Of a DNA stretch of 19,325 nt, positions 1-7,348 are shown piece by piece. Under the pieces are notes generated by a model. That model saw only the letters and a program-made list of their open reading frames with translations, made no database searches and was not told where the DNA came from. A program made the translations under genes and the position numbers. The stretch is taken from contig JBDUDA010000024.1 of NCBI GenBank assembly GCA_040003205.1, positions 1-19,325 of the forward strand. Direction: 5' to 3'. How positions within the stretch are numbered: position 1 is the first letter of the stretch; every line of letters starts with the position of its first letter. The DNA comes from JALYIM01 sp040003205. Lineage in GTDB: Bacteria > Acidobacteriota > Terriglobia > Terriglobales > Acidobacteriaceae.

Positions 1-1137
1 CTGGCTGGTGGCGTCGCTCATGACTTCAATAATCTTTTGATGGTCATCAGCGGATACACGGAAGTCTTACTGGAGCAGACGGCGTGCCACGCTCCGCTCT
101 ATCCTAAAATCGAGGCGATTCAGCAGGCCGCAGACCGCGCCAGCAGCCTCACCCGGCAATTGCTGGCCTTCAGTCGAAAGCAAATGCTGGAACTGAAGGT
201 GGTGGATGTAAATAGGATCGTCGCGGAAATGGACCGTCTACTGCGTCCGCTAATAGGCGAGGACATCGAACTCAGTACACGGCTGGCCGCAGACCTCGCT
301 CGCACGCGGGCAGATTCCGGACAGATCGAACAAGTCATCATGAACCTTGTGGTGAATTCCAAAGATGCGATGCCTCGCGGCGGCAAGATCACTATCCAGA
401 CCGCAAACGTCAATTTGGACGACGATTTGCGCCGCCAGTTCAGCTATATACGCCCCGGCCCGTACGTGATGCTCTCGGTTACCGATACCGGACTCGGGAT
501 GGACAGAGAAACCCAGTCGCGGATATTCGAGCCGTTCTTCACCACAAAAGAAAAAGGCAAAGGCACCGGCCTGGGGTTGTCGACGGTCTACGGAATCATC
601 AAGCAGAGTGGCGGTTACGTATTCGCCGAAAGCGAAGTCGGACGCGGAACAACCTTTAAGATTTATCTCCCGCGGGTGGACGACGCGGCCGATCCTCATG
701 GGCCCGCGCGCGATTCCGGGGCGGCTACCGGAGGAACCGAGACTGTGCTGCTGGTAGAGGACGAGGAATCAGTTCGTCAACTTGTCAGTGAAACCCTGGC
801 TGGCAAAGGCTACAAAGTATTAGAGGCAGAAAATGGCGAAGCCGCTTTGCAGCTAGCGTCACTACACCAGGGCGCCATTGACTTGCTCATCACCGACGTC
901 GTCATGCCGGGAATGAGCGGGCGTGAATTGTCGAAACGCATTTGCGCATCCGATCCCGACACCAAGATTCTCTATCTTTCTGGATATACCGAAGATGCCA
1001 TTCTTCACGAAGGGGTTTTGGAAACCGGGGCCGCGTTCCTGCAAAAACCCTTCAGCCTCCAAGCGCTGGTGCGCAAAGTGAAGTACGTTCTGCACAGTGG
1101 AGACAGCAAAGCCAGGCATCACTCCGCTTCGAGTTAA
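1..1137 (+). CDS. Hybrid sensor histidine kinase with C-terminal receiver domain (5' end outside window)
   Basis: The frame is open from the first base, so the gene begins upstream and only its last 378 codons are visible. Codons 1-13 carry the phosphorylation site LAGGVAHDFNNLL, with the phosphoacceptor histidine at bases 19-21. The ATP-binding domain follows: N-box around codons 113-121 (NLVVNSKDA), then DTGLGMD, FEPFFTTK and the glycine-rich GTGLGLSTVYG. After a short linker a receiver domain starts near codon 245 (VLLVEDEE), with the acceptor aspartate at bases 895-897 and the conserved lysine at 1045-1047. The H-box/N-box type is that of the large PAS-containing hybrid kinases whose sensing domains lie further N-terminal. 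It should autophosphorylate and pass phosphate to its own receiver; no DNA-binding domain is present, so the output partner is elsewhere. The sensed signal cannot be read from this fragment. msrP begins 162 bases downstream in the same direction, which suggests but does not prove a link. Confidence 0.93.
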   Translation: MAGGVAHDFNNLLMVISGYTEVLLEQTACHAPLYPKIEAIQQAADRASSLTRQLLAFSRKQMLELKVVDVNRIVAEMDRLLRPLIGEDIELSTRLAADLARTRADSGQIEQVIMNLVVNSKDAMPRGGKITIQTANVNLDDDLRRQFSYIRPGPYVMLSVTDTGLGMDRETQSRIFEPFFTTKEKGKGTGLGLSTVYGIIKQSGGYVFAESEVGRGTTFKIYLPRVDDAADPHGPARDSGAATGGTETVLLVEDEESVRQLVSETLAGKGYKVLEAENGEAALQLASLHQGAIDLLITDVVMPGMSGRELSKRICASDPDTKILYLSGYTEDAILHEGVLETGAAFLQKPFSLQALVRKVKYVLHSGDSKARHHSASS

Positions 1138-1229
1138 ATCCACAGGTACGCAGTCACCTGAGCGCGCGAAAACCTGTCATTTCGCCGTCGCGTCCGCGAT
1201 TGTGCAACTTTTCCCTTTCATCCGCGTCC

Positions 1230-1235
1230 TATAAG
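1230..1235 (+). promoter_or_regulatory. Possible -10 box upstream of msrP
   Basis: TATAAG lies 64 bases before the msrP ATG in the 162-base gap after the kinase gene. No good -35 box sits at 16-18 bases upstream; TTGTGC at 1200-1205 is too far (24 bases). A weak candidate only. Confidence 0.25.
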
Positions 1236-1289
1236 GTGGGTACACTTGCCTCTGGGAATCCACTTCTTTCCAGGAAACGTACTCATTGC

Positions 1290-1294
1290 AGGAG
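1290..1294 (+). promoter_or_regulatory. Ribosome binding site deciding the msrP start
   Basis: AGGAG is followed by 5 bases and then ATG at 1300. The frame is open further upstream to 1246, but the extra 18 residues would push the twin-arginine signal inward and lack such a site, so 1300 is preferred. Confidence 0.7.
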
Positions 1295-1299
1295 CTACC

Positions 1300-2253
1300 A
1301 TGCTGATCAAACAGGGCGGCGATATTCCATCCTCCGAAATAACACCGAAAAATGTTTGCCTTAACAGGCGGGATTTCCTTGCTGGAATCTCCGCCGCTGG
1401 AGTGACGGCCGCAACCCTTGGACTGGGTGAGTTTGCCTTCCCGTCTGTTGCGCACGCTGATAATAAAATTCCCGGTGTGCAAAAGAGTTCGCTCTCTACC
1501 ACCGAGAAAATCACGCCTTTCAAGGATGTATCGAATTACAACAATTACTACGAGTTCTCGACCGATAAGTACGAGCCCGCGGGATTAGCAAAGAATTTCA
1601 AAACGCGTCCCTGGACTGTGTCCGTAGATGGCCTGGTAAAAAAGAAACAAGTATTAGACGTGGACGCCATCATGAAGATGGCTGCTGCCGAAGAGCGCAT
1701 TTACCGCCATCGCTGCGTCGAGGGATGGTCCATCGTTGTGCCTTGGGTCGGTTTTTCGTTGAGCGAGTTGATCACTCGTGCAGAACCCCTGCCCAAAGCC
1801 AAATTCGTGGAGTTCACCACGCTCAATGATCCCTCGCGGATGCCCGGCCAGCGCCAGCGCGTCCTCAATTGGCCCTACGTCGAGGGGCTGCGAATGGACG
1901 AAGCCATGCATCCTTTGGCGCTGCTCTGTTTCGGAATGTATGGAGAGGTTTTGCCCAACCAGAATGGAGCGCCGCTGCGAGTCGTGATCCCGTGGAAGTA
2001 TGGATTCAAGAGCGCAAAAGCCATTGTCCGAGTGCGCTTCACCGATAAGCAACCGAGTAACACTTGGAATGAGTCTGCCCCTAGCGAATACGGCTTCTAT
2101 TCCAACGTGAATCCAAATGTTGATCATCCACGCTGGAGCCAGGCCAAAGAACGCCGGCTGGGAGAATTTATTAAACGTCCCACGCTGATGTTCAACGGAT
2201 ATGACCAGGTAGCCGGCCTTTACAGCGGCATGGATCTGAAGAAAAACTTCTGA
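1300..2253 (+). CDS. msrP: Protein-methionine-sulfoxide reductase catalytic subunit MsrP (YedY), molybdopterin, Tat-exported
   Basis: This is a 317-residue periplasmic molybdoenzyme that reduces methionine sulfoxide in oxidised envelope proteins, with electrons from the quinone pool through MsrQ. The N-terminus has a twin-arginine signal (NRRDFL, arginines 23-24) with a hydrophobic stretch and likely cleavage after AHA at 51-53. The sulfite-oxidase-type molybdopterin fold is shown by RHRCVEGWS, where Cys139 is the expected molybdenum ligand, followed by VPWVGF, and later by [12 protein letters not shown]. Length and motif order match E. coli MsrP. The start at 1300 is set by AGGAG at 1290-1294. 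msrQ starts 6 bases after the stop, giving the usual msrPQ operon. Family knowledge links MsrPQ to repair after hypochlorous acid and other reactive chlorine or oxygen species. Confidence 0.96.
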   Translation: MLIKQGGDIPSSEITPKNVCLNRRDFLAGISAAGVTAATLGLGEFAFPSVAHADNKIPGVQKSSLSTTEKITPFKDVSNYNNYYEFSTDKYEPAGLAKNFKTRPWTVSVDGLVKKKQVLDVDAIMKMAAAEERIYRHRCVEGWSIVVPWVGFSLSELITRAEPLPKAKFVEFTTLNDPSRMPGQRQRVLNWPYVEGLRMDEAMHPLALLCFGMYGEVLPNQNGAPLRVVIPWKYGFKSAKAIVRVRFTDKQPSNTWNESAPSEYGFYSNVNPNVDHPRWSQAKERRLGEFIKRPTLMFNGYDQVAGLYSGMDLKKNF

Positions 2254-2259
2254 CGACTG

Positions 2260-2886
2260 ATGCTCATCCGCTGGCTCAAGGTCGTCGTCTTTGTCACATG
2301 TCTGCTTCCCGCCGCTCGGCTAGCGTGGAGAGCCTATCACGGCGCGCTGGGCGCGAATCCCATCGAGGTCATCACCCATTCCACCGGCGACTGGACTCTG
2401 ATTTTTCTCCTCATCACGCTTTCGATCACTCCGTTGCGCCAGTTGTTAGGACAGCCGTGGCTAATTCGTTTCCGCCGCATGTTCGGGCTGTTCGCATTCT
2501 TCTACGTGTGTCTGCATTTCACCACTTATATCTGGCTCGATAAATTTTTCGACCTCCACGAAATTCTAAAAGACGTCGCGAAACGCCGATTTATCACTGT
2601 CGGCTTTGCCGCTTTTGTGATGCTGATTCCTCTGGCAATCACCTCCACCGCGGGATGGATTCGACGCCTCGGAGGCAAACGCTGGCGCGCCCTCCATCGC
2701 CTGATCTATTTCAGCGCCATCGCAGGCGTGATCCATTACTTGTGGCTGGTAAAAGCGGACAAGCACAAGCCTCTGGAATACGGGGCGGTGCTGGCAATTC
2801 TCTTGGGATATCGAGTTGCGGTTTGGATCAGGAGTTCGGTGAAGGATAAGAATCTCGCCCGCTACCCCGTCGCTCTCCCGAAGTGA
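2260..2886 (+). CDS. msrQ: Heme-binding membrane subunit MsrQ (YedZ)
   Basis: This 208-residue inner-membrane protein belongs to the ferric-reductase-like transmembrane family and delivers quinol electrons to MsrP. About six hydrophobic helices are visible: near residues 5-25, 45-60, 75-92, 112-130, 146-164 and 173-192. His86, His146 and His159 fall at the places of the heme-ligand histidines of E. coli MsrQ (contexts VCLHFTTY, RALHRLIY, GVIHYLW). The gene starts 6 bases after the msrP stop with no clear ribosome binding site of its own, so it is probably translated by coupling. Length agrees with the family. No strong terminator follows; a 6-bp inverted repeat at 2887-2892/2903-2908 lacks a T-run. 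Confidence 0.95.
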   Translation: MLIRWLKVVVFVTCLLPAARLAWRAYHGALGANPIEVITHSTGDWTLIFLLITLSITPLRQLLGQPWLIRFRRMFGLFAFFYVCLHFTTYIWLDKFFDLHEILKDVAKRRFITVGFAAFVMLIPLAITSTAGWIRRLGGKRWRALHRLIYFSAIAGVIHYLWLVKADKHKPLEYGAVLAILLGYRVAVWIRSSVKDKNLARYPVALPK

Positions 2887-3067
2887 CGAGCGTGTAAGCC
2901 TGCGCTCGCTGCCAGCTTTTCACAAACCGCGCCGGAAGTCGGCCCGACGGCAGAAGTATCCTCAATGTAAACTGCGCTGCGTCCGTGATCGTGGGACCCT
3001 GCGCAGCAACTAAGAGTGCAGCCGCCGAAGGCCACTTATCTCGGTTGAAAGCGCATGACTCAGACCG

Positions 3068-3521
3068 TTAACCTTCAACCGAGCCGAGTCCGTACCTCTC
3101 CCCGAACTCAGCCCTAAGAGTTCGAACGTACCATTCGTCAAGGGAGTCAAAGGAATTTCGAACGGAGTAACCGTCCGCAAGGGTCACAAACTTCTGGTCG
3201 GATAGCCGGACGGCGGACAGAAACGCTCCCTCCTGGAATATGTAGTTCGGAGGGCTTACCTCTCGCAGTATGTTCGGCATTTCTGCCCTCGATGTCATCT
3301 TCAACGAAACATCTGTTCGGAACTGAGGCAACCGTGGGGCGAAAAATGGTCTCTGATTCAAAAATATCGCCACCCCCAGTTAATTGCCAAAGATCAATGA
3401 GATCAGGAGGAAGCGCGAAGGTATTTCGTCGCAGCCAGTCTCGCAATTCAGCCGGTGGTATTGCGCCAAACGGAGAGAAGACGCGCGGTACACGCTGTGT
3501 GTCCTGAAGAAGAATGAGCAT
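3068..3521 (-). pseudogene. SUKH (SMI1/KNR4-like) family protein broken by a one-base frameshift
   Basis: Two overlapping - strand frames each hold half of a SMI1/KNR4-like protein. The first (from ATG 3521) reads FGAIPPAELRDWL, LPPDLIDLWQLTGGGDIF, ETIFRPT, EDDIEGRNAEHTARGKP. The second continues with NYIFQEG, LSAVRLSDQ, VRNSFDSLDEWY and ends AEFGERYGLGSVEG at 3068. The switch is needed near 3245-3258, at GTTCGGAGGG on the + strand: dropping one base there reads KPSNYIFQEG. The total of 454 bases is exactly 151 codons plus one base, as expected for a single insertion. SUKH proteins are known as immunity proteins against polymorphic and contact-dependent toxins and as general interaction modules. 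No toxin gene is visible beside it. It is either a recent pseudogene or a sequencing indel; the downstream half is well conserved, so the damage is recent or artificial. Confidence 0.7.
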
Positions 3522-3620
3522 TCAGCACTTTGTACAATCGCGCGTTGATTGAGGTCAATAGACGAAATATCGCCATTTCACTTATCTACCTGTACGTTAC
3601 GCGTTATTACAGGACTTGTT

Positions 3621-4151
3621 ATGCTCAGATTCATGCGGCGATTTCTGGCTGGGTTCACGGCATGCATAGTGTTGTTCGCGACGCAAGGAAACGTCTTCGC
3701 GGCTGACAAGTTGGTTATGCCACGAGATCTCATTGATTTCGCCCTCGCCAACGCCTGCTCACCGATAGACAATTTTTTTGATAGGCCTGGCTTGATTAAT
3801 CCGCCGTACGTCTATGGCTGGCTTCCTGGCGACCCTGAAAGGAGCGCAGTCTTTTGGTGCAAAAACACCTCGGGAGGCGGGAAGCCCTACAGTTTGAAGT
3901 TCAAACTCGTGGCCCCAAAGGAATCCGCAGGATGTCCGACTTCCATCGAATGGTCGGACCAGCCAGGCGGCTTATCCATCGAGATGCGAGCCCACCTTGA
4001 CCTTATTGACTTCCACTACGTGACACGGCCAAAGCAAATGGGTCCTTCACGTGTGGTCGCCAATGCCAAGGTTCTAGTCAGTTATTACGACGGACTATCC
4101 GATGTATTCTTCTGCTACGAGGGGCGATGGCTCTTCGCTACCAGCGAGTAA
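3621..4151 (+). CDS. Secreted protein of unknown function
   Basis: I do not recognise this family. The chosen ATG at 3621 gives 176 residues; the frame extends to a TTG at 3549 but those residues are not signal-like. The N-terminus is a classical signal peptide: MLRFMRRF, a hydrophobic core, and a likely cut after NVFA. The mature part is short and globular, with four cysteines (contexts NACSP, FWCKN, AGCPT, FFCYE) that could form two disulfides, consistent with export. Motifs worth searching are YVYGWLPGD and SYYDGLSDVF. The gene is divergent from the broken SUKH gene with 99 bases between them, and is followed 117 bases later by another secreted protein in the same direction. Coding is supported by the sensible signal peptide and the lack of a better frame. 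Confidence 0.65.
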   Translation: MLRFMRRFLAGFTACIVLFATQGNVFAADKLVMPRDLIDFALANACSPIDNFFDRPGLINPPYVYGWLPGDPERSAVFWCKNTSGGGKPYSLKFKLVAPKESAGCPTSIEWSDQPGGLSIEMRAHLDLIDFHYVTRPKQMGPSRVVANAKVLVSYYDGLSDVFFCYEGRWLFATSE

Positions 4152-4268
4152 GCCCCCAAGGGCTATTACACAAGGATGAGTCGCAGCATCGGCATCTCAT
4201 CCTGAAATCGCCAGTCTCGTCCCTTGATCTCTGACGAACCGCAATCCCATCAGCTGTAATATGAGCAT

Positions 4269-4952
4269 GTGCTCCTTCGCACTCGGATCTTCGCACTGGC
4301 GCTGTTGGCTCTACTCACGCCCGTTCATATCGCGGCGCAGCAGGGGGCAGCCACCGGCGAGCCGATCGTAATTAACGACACAATTCCTCCTAAAGCTTTT
4401 CTGCGACTTCCCTATCGCTACCAATTGGAAGCGAAAGGCGGCATCACTCCTCTGCAATGGACCGTCATCAGTGGCTCTCTGCCACCCGGATTGCTCCTCG
4501 GACCGGATGGAGTAGTTTCGGGCACGCCGAAGGCGACCGGCGAATTTAGCTTCACTGTTACTGCCACGGACTCCGCCAAGCCTCAGCACAAGCGAACACA
4601 GAAACTCACTTTGGAGGTCATGGAGCCACTATTGGTGAAGTGGAGTAAGCCGTCAAAAGTCGAGGGCCAGCGGGTGGACGGATCAATCAAAGTGTCCAAT
4701 CAGACGGGCGACGATTTCGATCTCACTGAGATCGTTGTAGCAGTCGCCGAGAATGGACGAGCTACGGCAATCGGGTATCAGCATTTCGATCTGAAGAAAA
4801 ATACCTTGGATTTCGAAATCCCATTCGGTGAGAACTTGCCGCATGGAACTTACCAGATCAATGTGGACGTGGTTGCGGAAGTGCAGGCTACCGGATCTAT
4901 TTATCGTTCACGGTTAGCCGGCGGGAAGATCGTTGTGCAGCAGGGTCCGTGA
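4269..4952 (+). CDS. Secreted protein with putative Ig-like (He_PIG) domain
   Basis: The reading frame starts at GTG 4269, the first possible start after an in-frame TAA at 4257, and gives 227 residues. A signal peptide is clear (LLRTRIFALALLALL, likely cut near IAA/QQG). Residues about 35-115 match the putative Ig / cadherin-like fold: LPYRYQLEAKGG, LQWTVISGSLPPGLLL, GVVSGTPKATGEFSFTV and TATDS, which is the signature of the He_PIG family. The C-terminal half (about 120-225) looks like a second all-beta domain (WSKPSKVEG, GSIKVSNQTGDDF) that I cannot name. It is likely periplasmic or outer-surface, binding protein or sugar, with no catalytic motif. The ribosome binding site is weak. Confidence 0.8.
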   Translation: MLLRTRIFALALLALLTPVHIAAQQGAATGEPIVINDTIPPKAFLRLPYRYQLEAKGGITPLQWTVISGSLPPGLLLGPDGVVSGTPKATGEFSFTVTATDSAKPQHKRTQKLTLEVMEPLLVKWSKPSKVEGQRVDGSIKVSNQTGDDFDLTEIVVAVAENGRATAIGYQHFDLKKNTLDFEIPFGENLPHGTYQINVDVVAEVQATGSIYRSRLAGGKIVVQQGP

Positions 4953-5014
4953 GAGTCGGCTAGCCGCGCTCGCGGTGAGGAGAGTCATGCCCACCGTTTT
5001 TGGATGGACATAGC

Positions 5015-5075
5015 GATCCTTCGACTCCAAGAGTCATTCGCGCGCGCCGAATGACTCTTTGCGCTCAGGATGACA
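5015..5075 (-). repeat. Dispersed intergenic hairpin repeat, copy A (CCTGAG/GAAGG type)
   Basis: On the - strand it reads TGTCATCCTGAGCG at one end and GTCGAAGGATC at the other. Between them is a perfect 12-bp inverted repeat (5029-5040 and 5048-5059, arm AAGAGTCATTCG) with a 7-base CGCGCGC loop. The same end sequences frame a different stem in copy C. Confidence 0.7.
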
Positions 5076-5123
5076 TTTAATTCGTTGGTAGCATCCTGCT
5101 TCTGCACTATTTACAACCTATGG

Positions 5124-5182
5124 CATGTTGAGCGAGTGAGTCGTTCCCGCAGGGAACGACGAGGGAGTCGAAACATCCCTAT
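5124..5182 (+). repeat. Dispersed intergenic hairpin repeat, copy B (GTTGAG/GAAACAT type)
   Basis: The ends are CATGTTGAGCGAG and GTCGAAACATCCCTAT. The centre is a perfect 9-bp inverted repeat (5140-5148 and 5152-5160, arm GTCGTTCCC) with a 3-base GCA loop. It lies 48 bases after copy A and in the opposite orientation. Confidence 0.65.
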
Positions 5183-5945
5183 CGTGCGGTCGAATGCGCT
5201 AAACAAATAAGAGCTCCGAGGTGATGTTAAGGTCGTTCATCTCGGCCAGTAGCTCGCTTTAGACCCTCGCCGACCTGCCTTCGCTGCCTTCCTTGCGGAC
5301 GCAGTGCGCGATCGTTGCTTGGGCTCCGGGCTAACCGCCAACCGGACAAATTACTTTAACGCCTCGGAACTCTATCCTGCCTTTAACAGGTCTTCCTGTT
5401 CGCCTCAACCAGCGCTTTGCTATAGACCCTTACTAACCTTCCCTCACTCATTTTGCAATGTTGAGGGTGACCTCGTTCGGGCCCCGGACGCCGCACCAAC
5501 CGGGAAAACTTCAGAAGGTGTCAAAGAACAAGTTTGTTTTACTCCTCCCACATTTAGAGTCAACAAAAATGTCCGAACTCTATCTGTTTGCTTTTCAAGC
5601 GAGTGCAGCTGGTTCACAGGGCCATGTAGCGCAAGTGGTGCATCCGTTTCGCAAACTTCGGTTTGAGCTGACTATGACTGCCAAATTGTTGGATTTTTTC
5701 GGTATTTACATCTGACCCAAATCGGATTTCCTCTCAGCAAGACTGTTTAAATCCAGCAGAGTTCGCTCTGGACGAGGGTTTTGCGCGTTCGAATTTTCGT
5801 CTCGGCGAGCCTGTGCTGCCTTCGCTAAGGCGCCGCCGCTGTCGCGAAACGTTCGGCTTATCTCCAGCGCCGCCGCAATTTGTCGTCGCCGGACTATAAT
5901 CTTTCAGCATCGCCGCTGCATGTCGTAAAGTTGGCGATGTGGCAC

Positions 5946-5951
5946 AAGGAG
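5946..5951 (+). promoter_or_regulatory. Ribosome binding site deciding the PPOX gene start
   Basis: AAGGAG is followed by 6 bases and ATG at 5958. This fixes the start 78 bases inside the longest open frame. Confidence 0.75.
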
Positions 5952-5957
5952 TATTGC

Positions 5958-6356
5958 ATGTCCGAAGCTATCCCCGAGAAGTATCGCGATCTTTTCAGCA
6001 AGCGCGCCTTCGCCAATTTAGGCACTTTGATGCCAGACGGCCGTCCCCAAGTAACTCCGGTCTGGGTCGATGTCGACGGCGACCAGGTAATTTTTAATTC
6101 TGCCAAAGGACGTCAAAAGGACCGCAACGTACGCCGCGATCCTCGAGTCGCTATTTCGATTGTGGACCCCGAGAATCCCTACCGCTATCTCGAAATCCGC
6201 GGTCGCGTGGTTGAAATCACCGAGCAGGGAGCACAGGAACACATCGACAAAATGGCTAAAAAATATCTCGGCGTCGACAAATATCCTTACGGACAGCCTG
6301 GAGAGGTCCGCGTGCTATATAAGGTTCAAGCCGAGCACACCACGATGATGGGGTAA
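5958..6356 (+). CDS. PPOX-class F420/flavin-dependent oxidoreductase
   Basis: The 132-residue protein has the split-barrel fold of pyridoxamine-5'-phosphate-oxidase-like enzymes, in the subgroup usually labelled PPOX class F420-dependent. Visible signatures are ANLGTLMPDGRPQVTPVWV (residues 19-37), the phosphate-contacting KGRQKDRNVRRDPRV (50-64), RYLEIRGRV (76-84), and the C-terminal KYPYGQPGEVRVLYKV. Length is typical for the family. The start is set by AAGGAG at 5946-5951, six bases before ATG 5958; an upstream in-frame start at 5880 has no such site. The family contains both F420 reductases and FMN or heme binders, and the substrate cannot be read from sequence. The gene stands alone and converges on the YbjQ gene, with repeats C and D between. 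Confidence 0.9.
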   Translation: MSEAIPEKYRDLFSKRAFANLGTLMPDGRPQVTPVWVDVDGDQVIFNSAKGRQKDRNVRRDPRVAISIVDPENPYRYLEIRGRVVEITEQGAQEHIDKMAKKYLGVDKYPYGQPGEVRVLYKVQAEHTTMMG

Positions 6357-6378
6357 TTGGCCTCGCACCTTAAAATTC

Positions 6379-6438
6379 TGTCACCCTGAGCAGAGAAATC
6401 CGACTTTGCAGAGTCGGATTTCGCCGTCGAAGGGTCCC
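6379..6438 (+). repeat. Dispersed intergenic hairpin repeat, copy C (CCTGAG/GAAGG type)
   Basis: The ends TGTCACCCTGAGC and GTCGAAGGGTCCCT match copy A read on the other strand. The stem is a perfect 11-bp inverted repeat (6395-6405 and 6412-6422, arm GAAATCCGACT) with loop TTGCAG. The stem sequence is unrelated to that of copy A. It lies between the convergent PPOX and YbjQ genes, so it could also act as a terminator. Confidence 0.7.
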
Positions 6439-6461
6439 TTTGGGCCCAACGCTATCGAGAA

Positions 6462-6492
6462 ATAGAGATGTTTCGAGTCCCCTCAACATGAC
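6462..6492 (-). repeat. Short dispersed repeat, copy D (GTTGAG/GAAACAT type, no stem)
   Basis: On the - strand it reads CGTCATGTTGAGGGGACTCG then AAACATCTCTAT. These are the two ends of copy B joined almost directly, with the central hairpin missing. It follows copy C by 23 bases in opposite orientation. Confidence 0.6.
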
Positions 6493-6579
6493 GTAGCGTT
6501 TCGTTAACTGTCAGTTCTGAGCGCAGCCAAGAATCTCTGCATTCGGCGGTGCCGAACGTGAATTGCCAACAGCGTAGAT

Positions 6580-6960
6580 TTACTTCGCAGCCTCAACAAA
6601 AACCGCCGTTCCATATGCCAGCACTTCCGTGACGCCTTGCATGATCTCGGTCGCGTCGTAGCGCGCACCCACCACGGCATTGCCACCTAGTTCCGACGCG
6701 TGTTGCAGCATCAGGTCGAAAGCTTCTGCGCGCGTCCTTTCACACAGGTTGGTCAGCAAAGTGATATTGCCCCCTACAAGTGTTTGCAGACTGGCGCCAA
6801 TAGTTCCGAAAATGGAGCGTGAGCGCACCACGATCCCGCGAACCACTCCCAGTGTTCGCACAACCTTGAAGCCATCCAACTCGAACTGGGTTGTGACCAT
6901 GTTGTGCGCAACGATCCCCCTCGCGACCGGACGCCCACCGGTGCCGTAGCTCATTCCCAT
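6580..6960 (-). CDS. YbjQ family (UPF0145 / putative heavy-metal-binding domain) protein
   Basis: The 126-residue protein matches the YbjQ family: [21 protein letters not shown], a middle [19 protein letters not shown], the helix [21 protein letters not shown], and the signature [13 protein letters not shown] (residues 90-102), ending with an AYGTAV strand. Family members form ring-shaped pentamers; a metal-binding role was proposed from structure but is not established. The N-terminus is about 20 residues longer than the usual form, and Met21 would be the usual start. A good site, GAGGAG (CTCCTC at 6969-6974 on the + strand), lies 8 bases before the ATG at 6960, so I keep the longer start. 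It is monocistronic as far as visible, 84 bases downstream of the CPXCG gene in the same direction. Confidence 0.9.
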   Translation of the reverse strand: MGMSYGTGGRPVARGIVAHNMVTTQFELDGFKVVRTLGVVRGIVVRSRSIFGTIGASLQTLVGGNITLLTNLCERTRAEAFDLMLQHASELGGNAVVGARYDATEIMQGVTEVLAYGTAVFVEAAK

Positions 6961-7044
6961 TTTTCAGTCTCCTCAAGACCCACAATTTATCGGACAATAC
7001 TATGAACCGGGTGGAACAACTTCGGTACCGGCGTTACGCGCAAA

Positions 7045-7224
7045 CTATTCAAGTTCGGAGGAGATTGTAAACTCCCCGCTCTCCGCCTCGCGGATAATCA
7101 GAAGAATATTCGGCTTACAGCAAATCTGACAGTCTTCGATATAGCTCTGTCTACGGCCCACGGATTCATCCACAGACGTCTCATTCCACTCTCCGCAGCC
7201 CGCGCATTGAAATCCGCTGTTCAT
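7045..7224 (-). CDS. CPXCG-motif cysteine-rich small protein
   Basis: This 59-residue protein matches the short cysteine-rich family named for a CPXCG motif. It has CAGCGE (Cys7, Cys10), DESVGRRQSYIEDCQICCKP (Cys32, Cys35, Cys36) and a short beta tail ending SSELE. In this copy the usual CPxC is CAGC, so the proline is replaced. The two cysteine pairs probably hold one zinc, giving a rubredoxin-like knuckle; the function of the family is unknown. The frame is open upstream to 7362, but that part would overlap the divergent hydrolase start and has no family similarity, so Met at 7224 is chosen. No strong ribosome binding site is visible, so the start has some doubt. Confidence 0.85.
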   Translation of the reverse strand: MNSGFQCAGCGEWNETSVDESVGRRQSYIEDCQICCKPNILLIIREAESGEFTISSELE

Positions 7225-7348
7225 ATTCGAAGAAACTGTCACTCTACGATCAGAAAGACTATTCACAGCAATAATATCCCCAGCCTGAGGGATGTGTTCT
7301 AAAACAAGATTTGCAGATACATTTTCAGCCGCACGCCGATTGGTTACT

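Larger units (their letters stand above)
4953..5957. other. About 1 kb without a convincing gene; two hairpin repeats in its left third
   Basis: Between the Ig-like gene and the PPOX gene I find no frame with a recognisable protein. The longest open frames (about 120 and 85 codons, + strand, around 5304-5715) overlap each other, have cysteine- and serine-rich compositions and no ribosome binding site or family motif. The left part holds the two dispersed repeats listed separately (5015-5075 and 5124-5182). The stretch 5183-5890 shows no tRNA, rRNA, tmRNA or riboswitch core that I recognise. Composition drifts towards T/C-rich around 5340-5460 and A/T-rich around 5520-5720, unlike the flanking genes. 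A TATAAT stands at 5895-5900, 58 bases before the PPOX ATG, without a -35 box at the usual distance. Confidence 0.55.

Noticed and set aside
2887..2908. 6-bp inverted repeat CGAGCG/CGCTCG after msrQ as a terminator
   Set aside because: Loop of 10 bases, short stem and no T-run; too weak to call.
5304..5715. Two overlapping + strand open frames (about 120 and 85 codons)
   Set aside because: They overlap in different frames, have no ribosome binding site, no family motif and unusual composition; neither looks like a protein.
5780..5800. GCGTTCGAATTTTCG resembling a tRNA T-arm
   Set aside because: No matching acceptor, D- or anticodon arms and the arm itself does not close properly.
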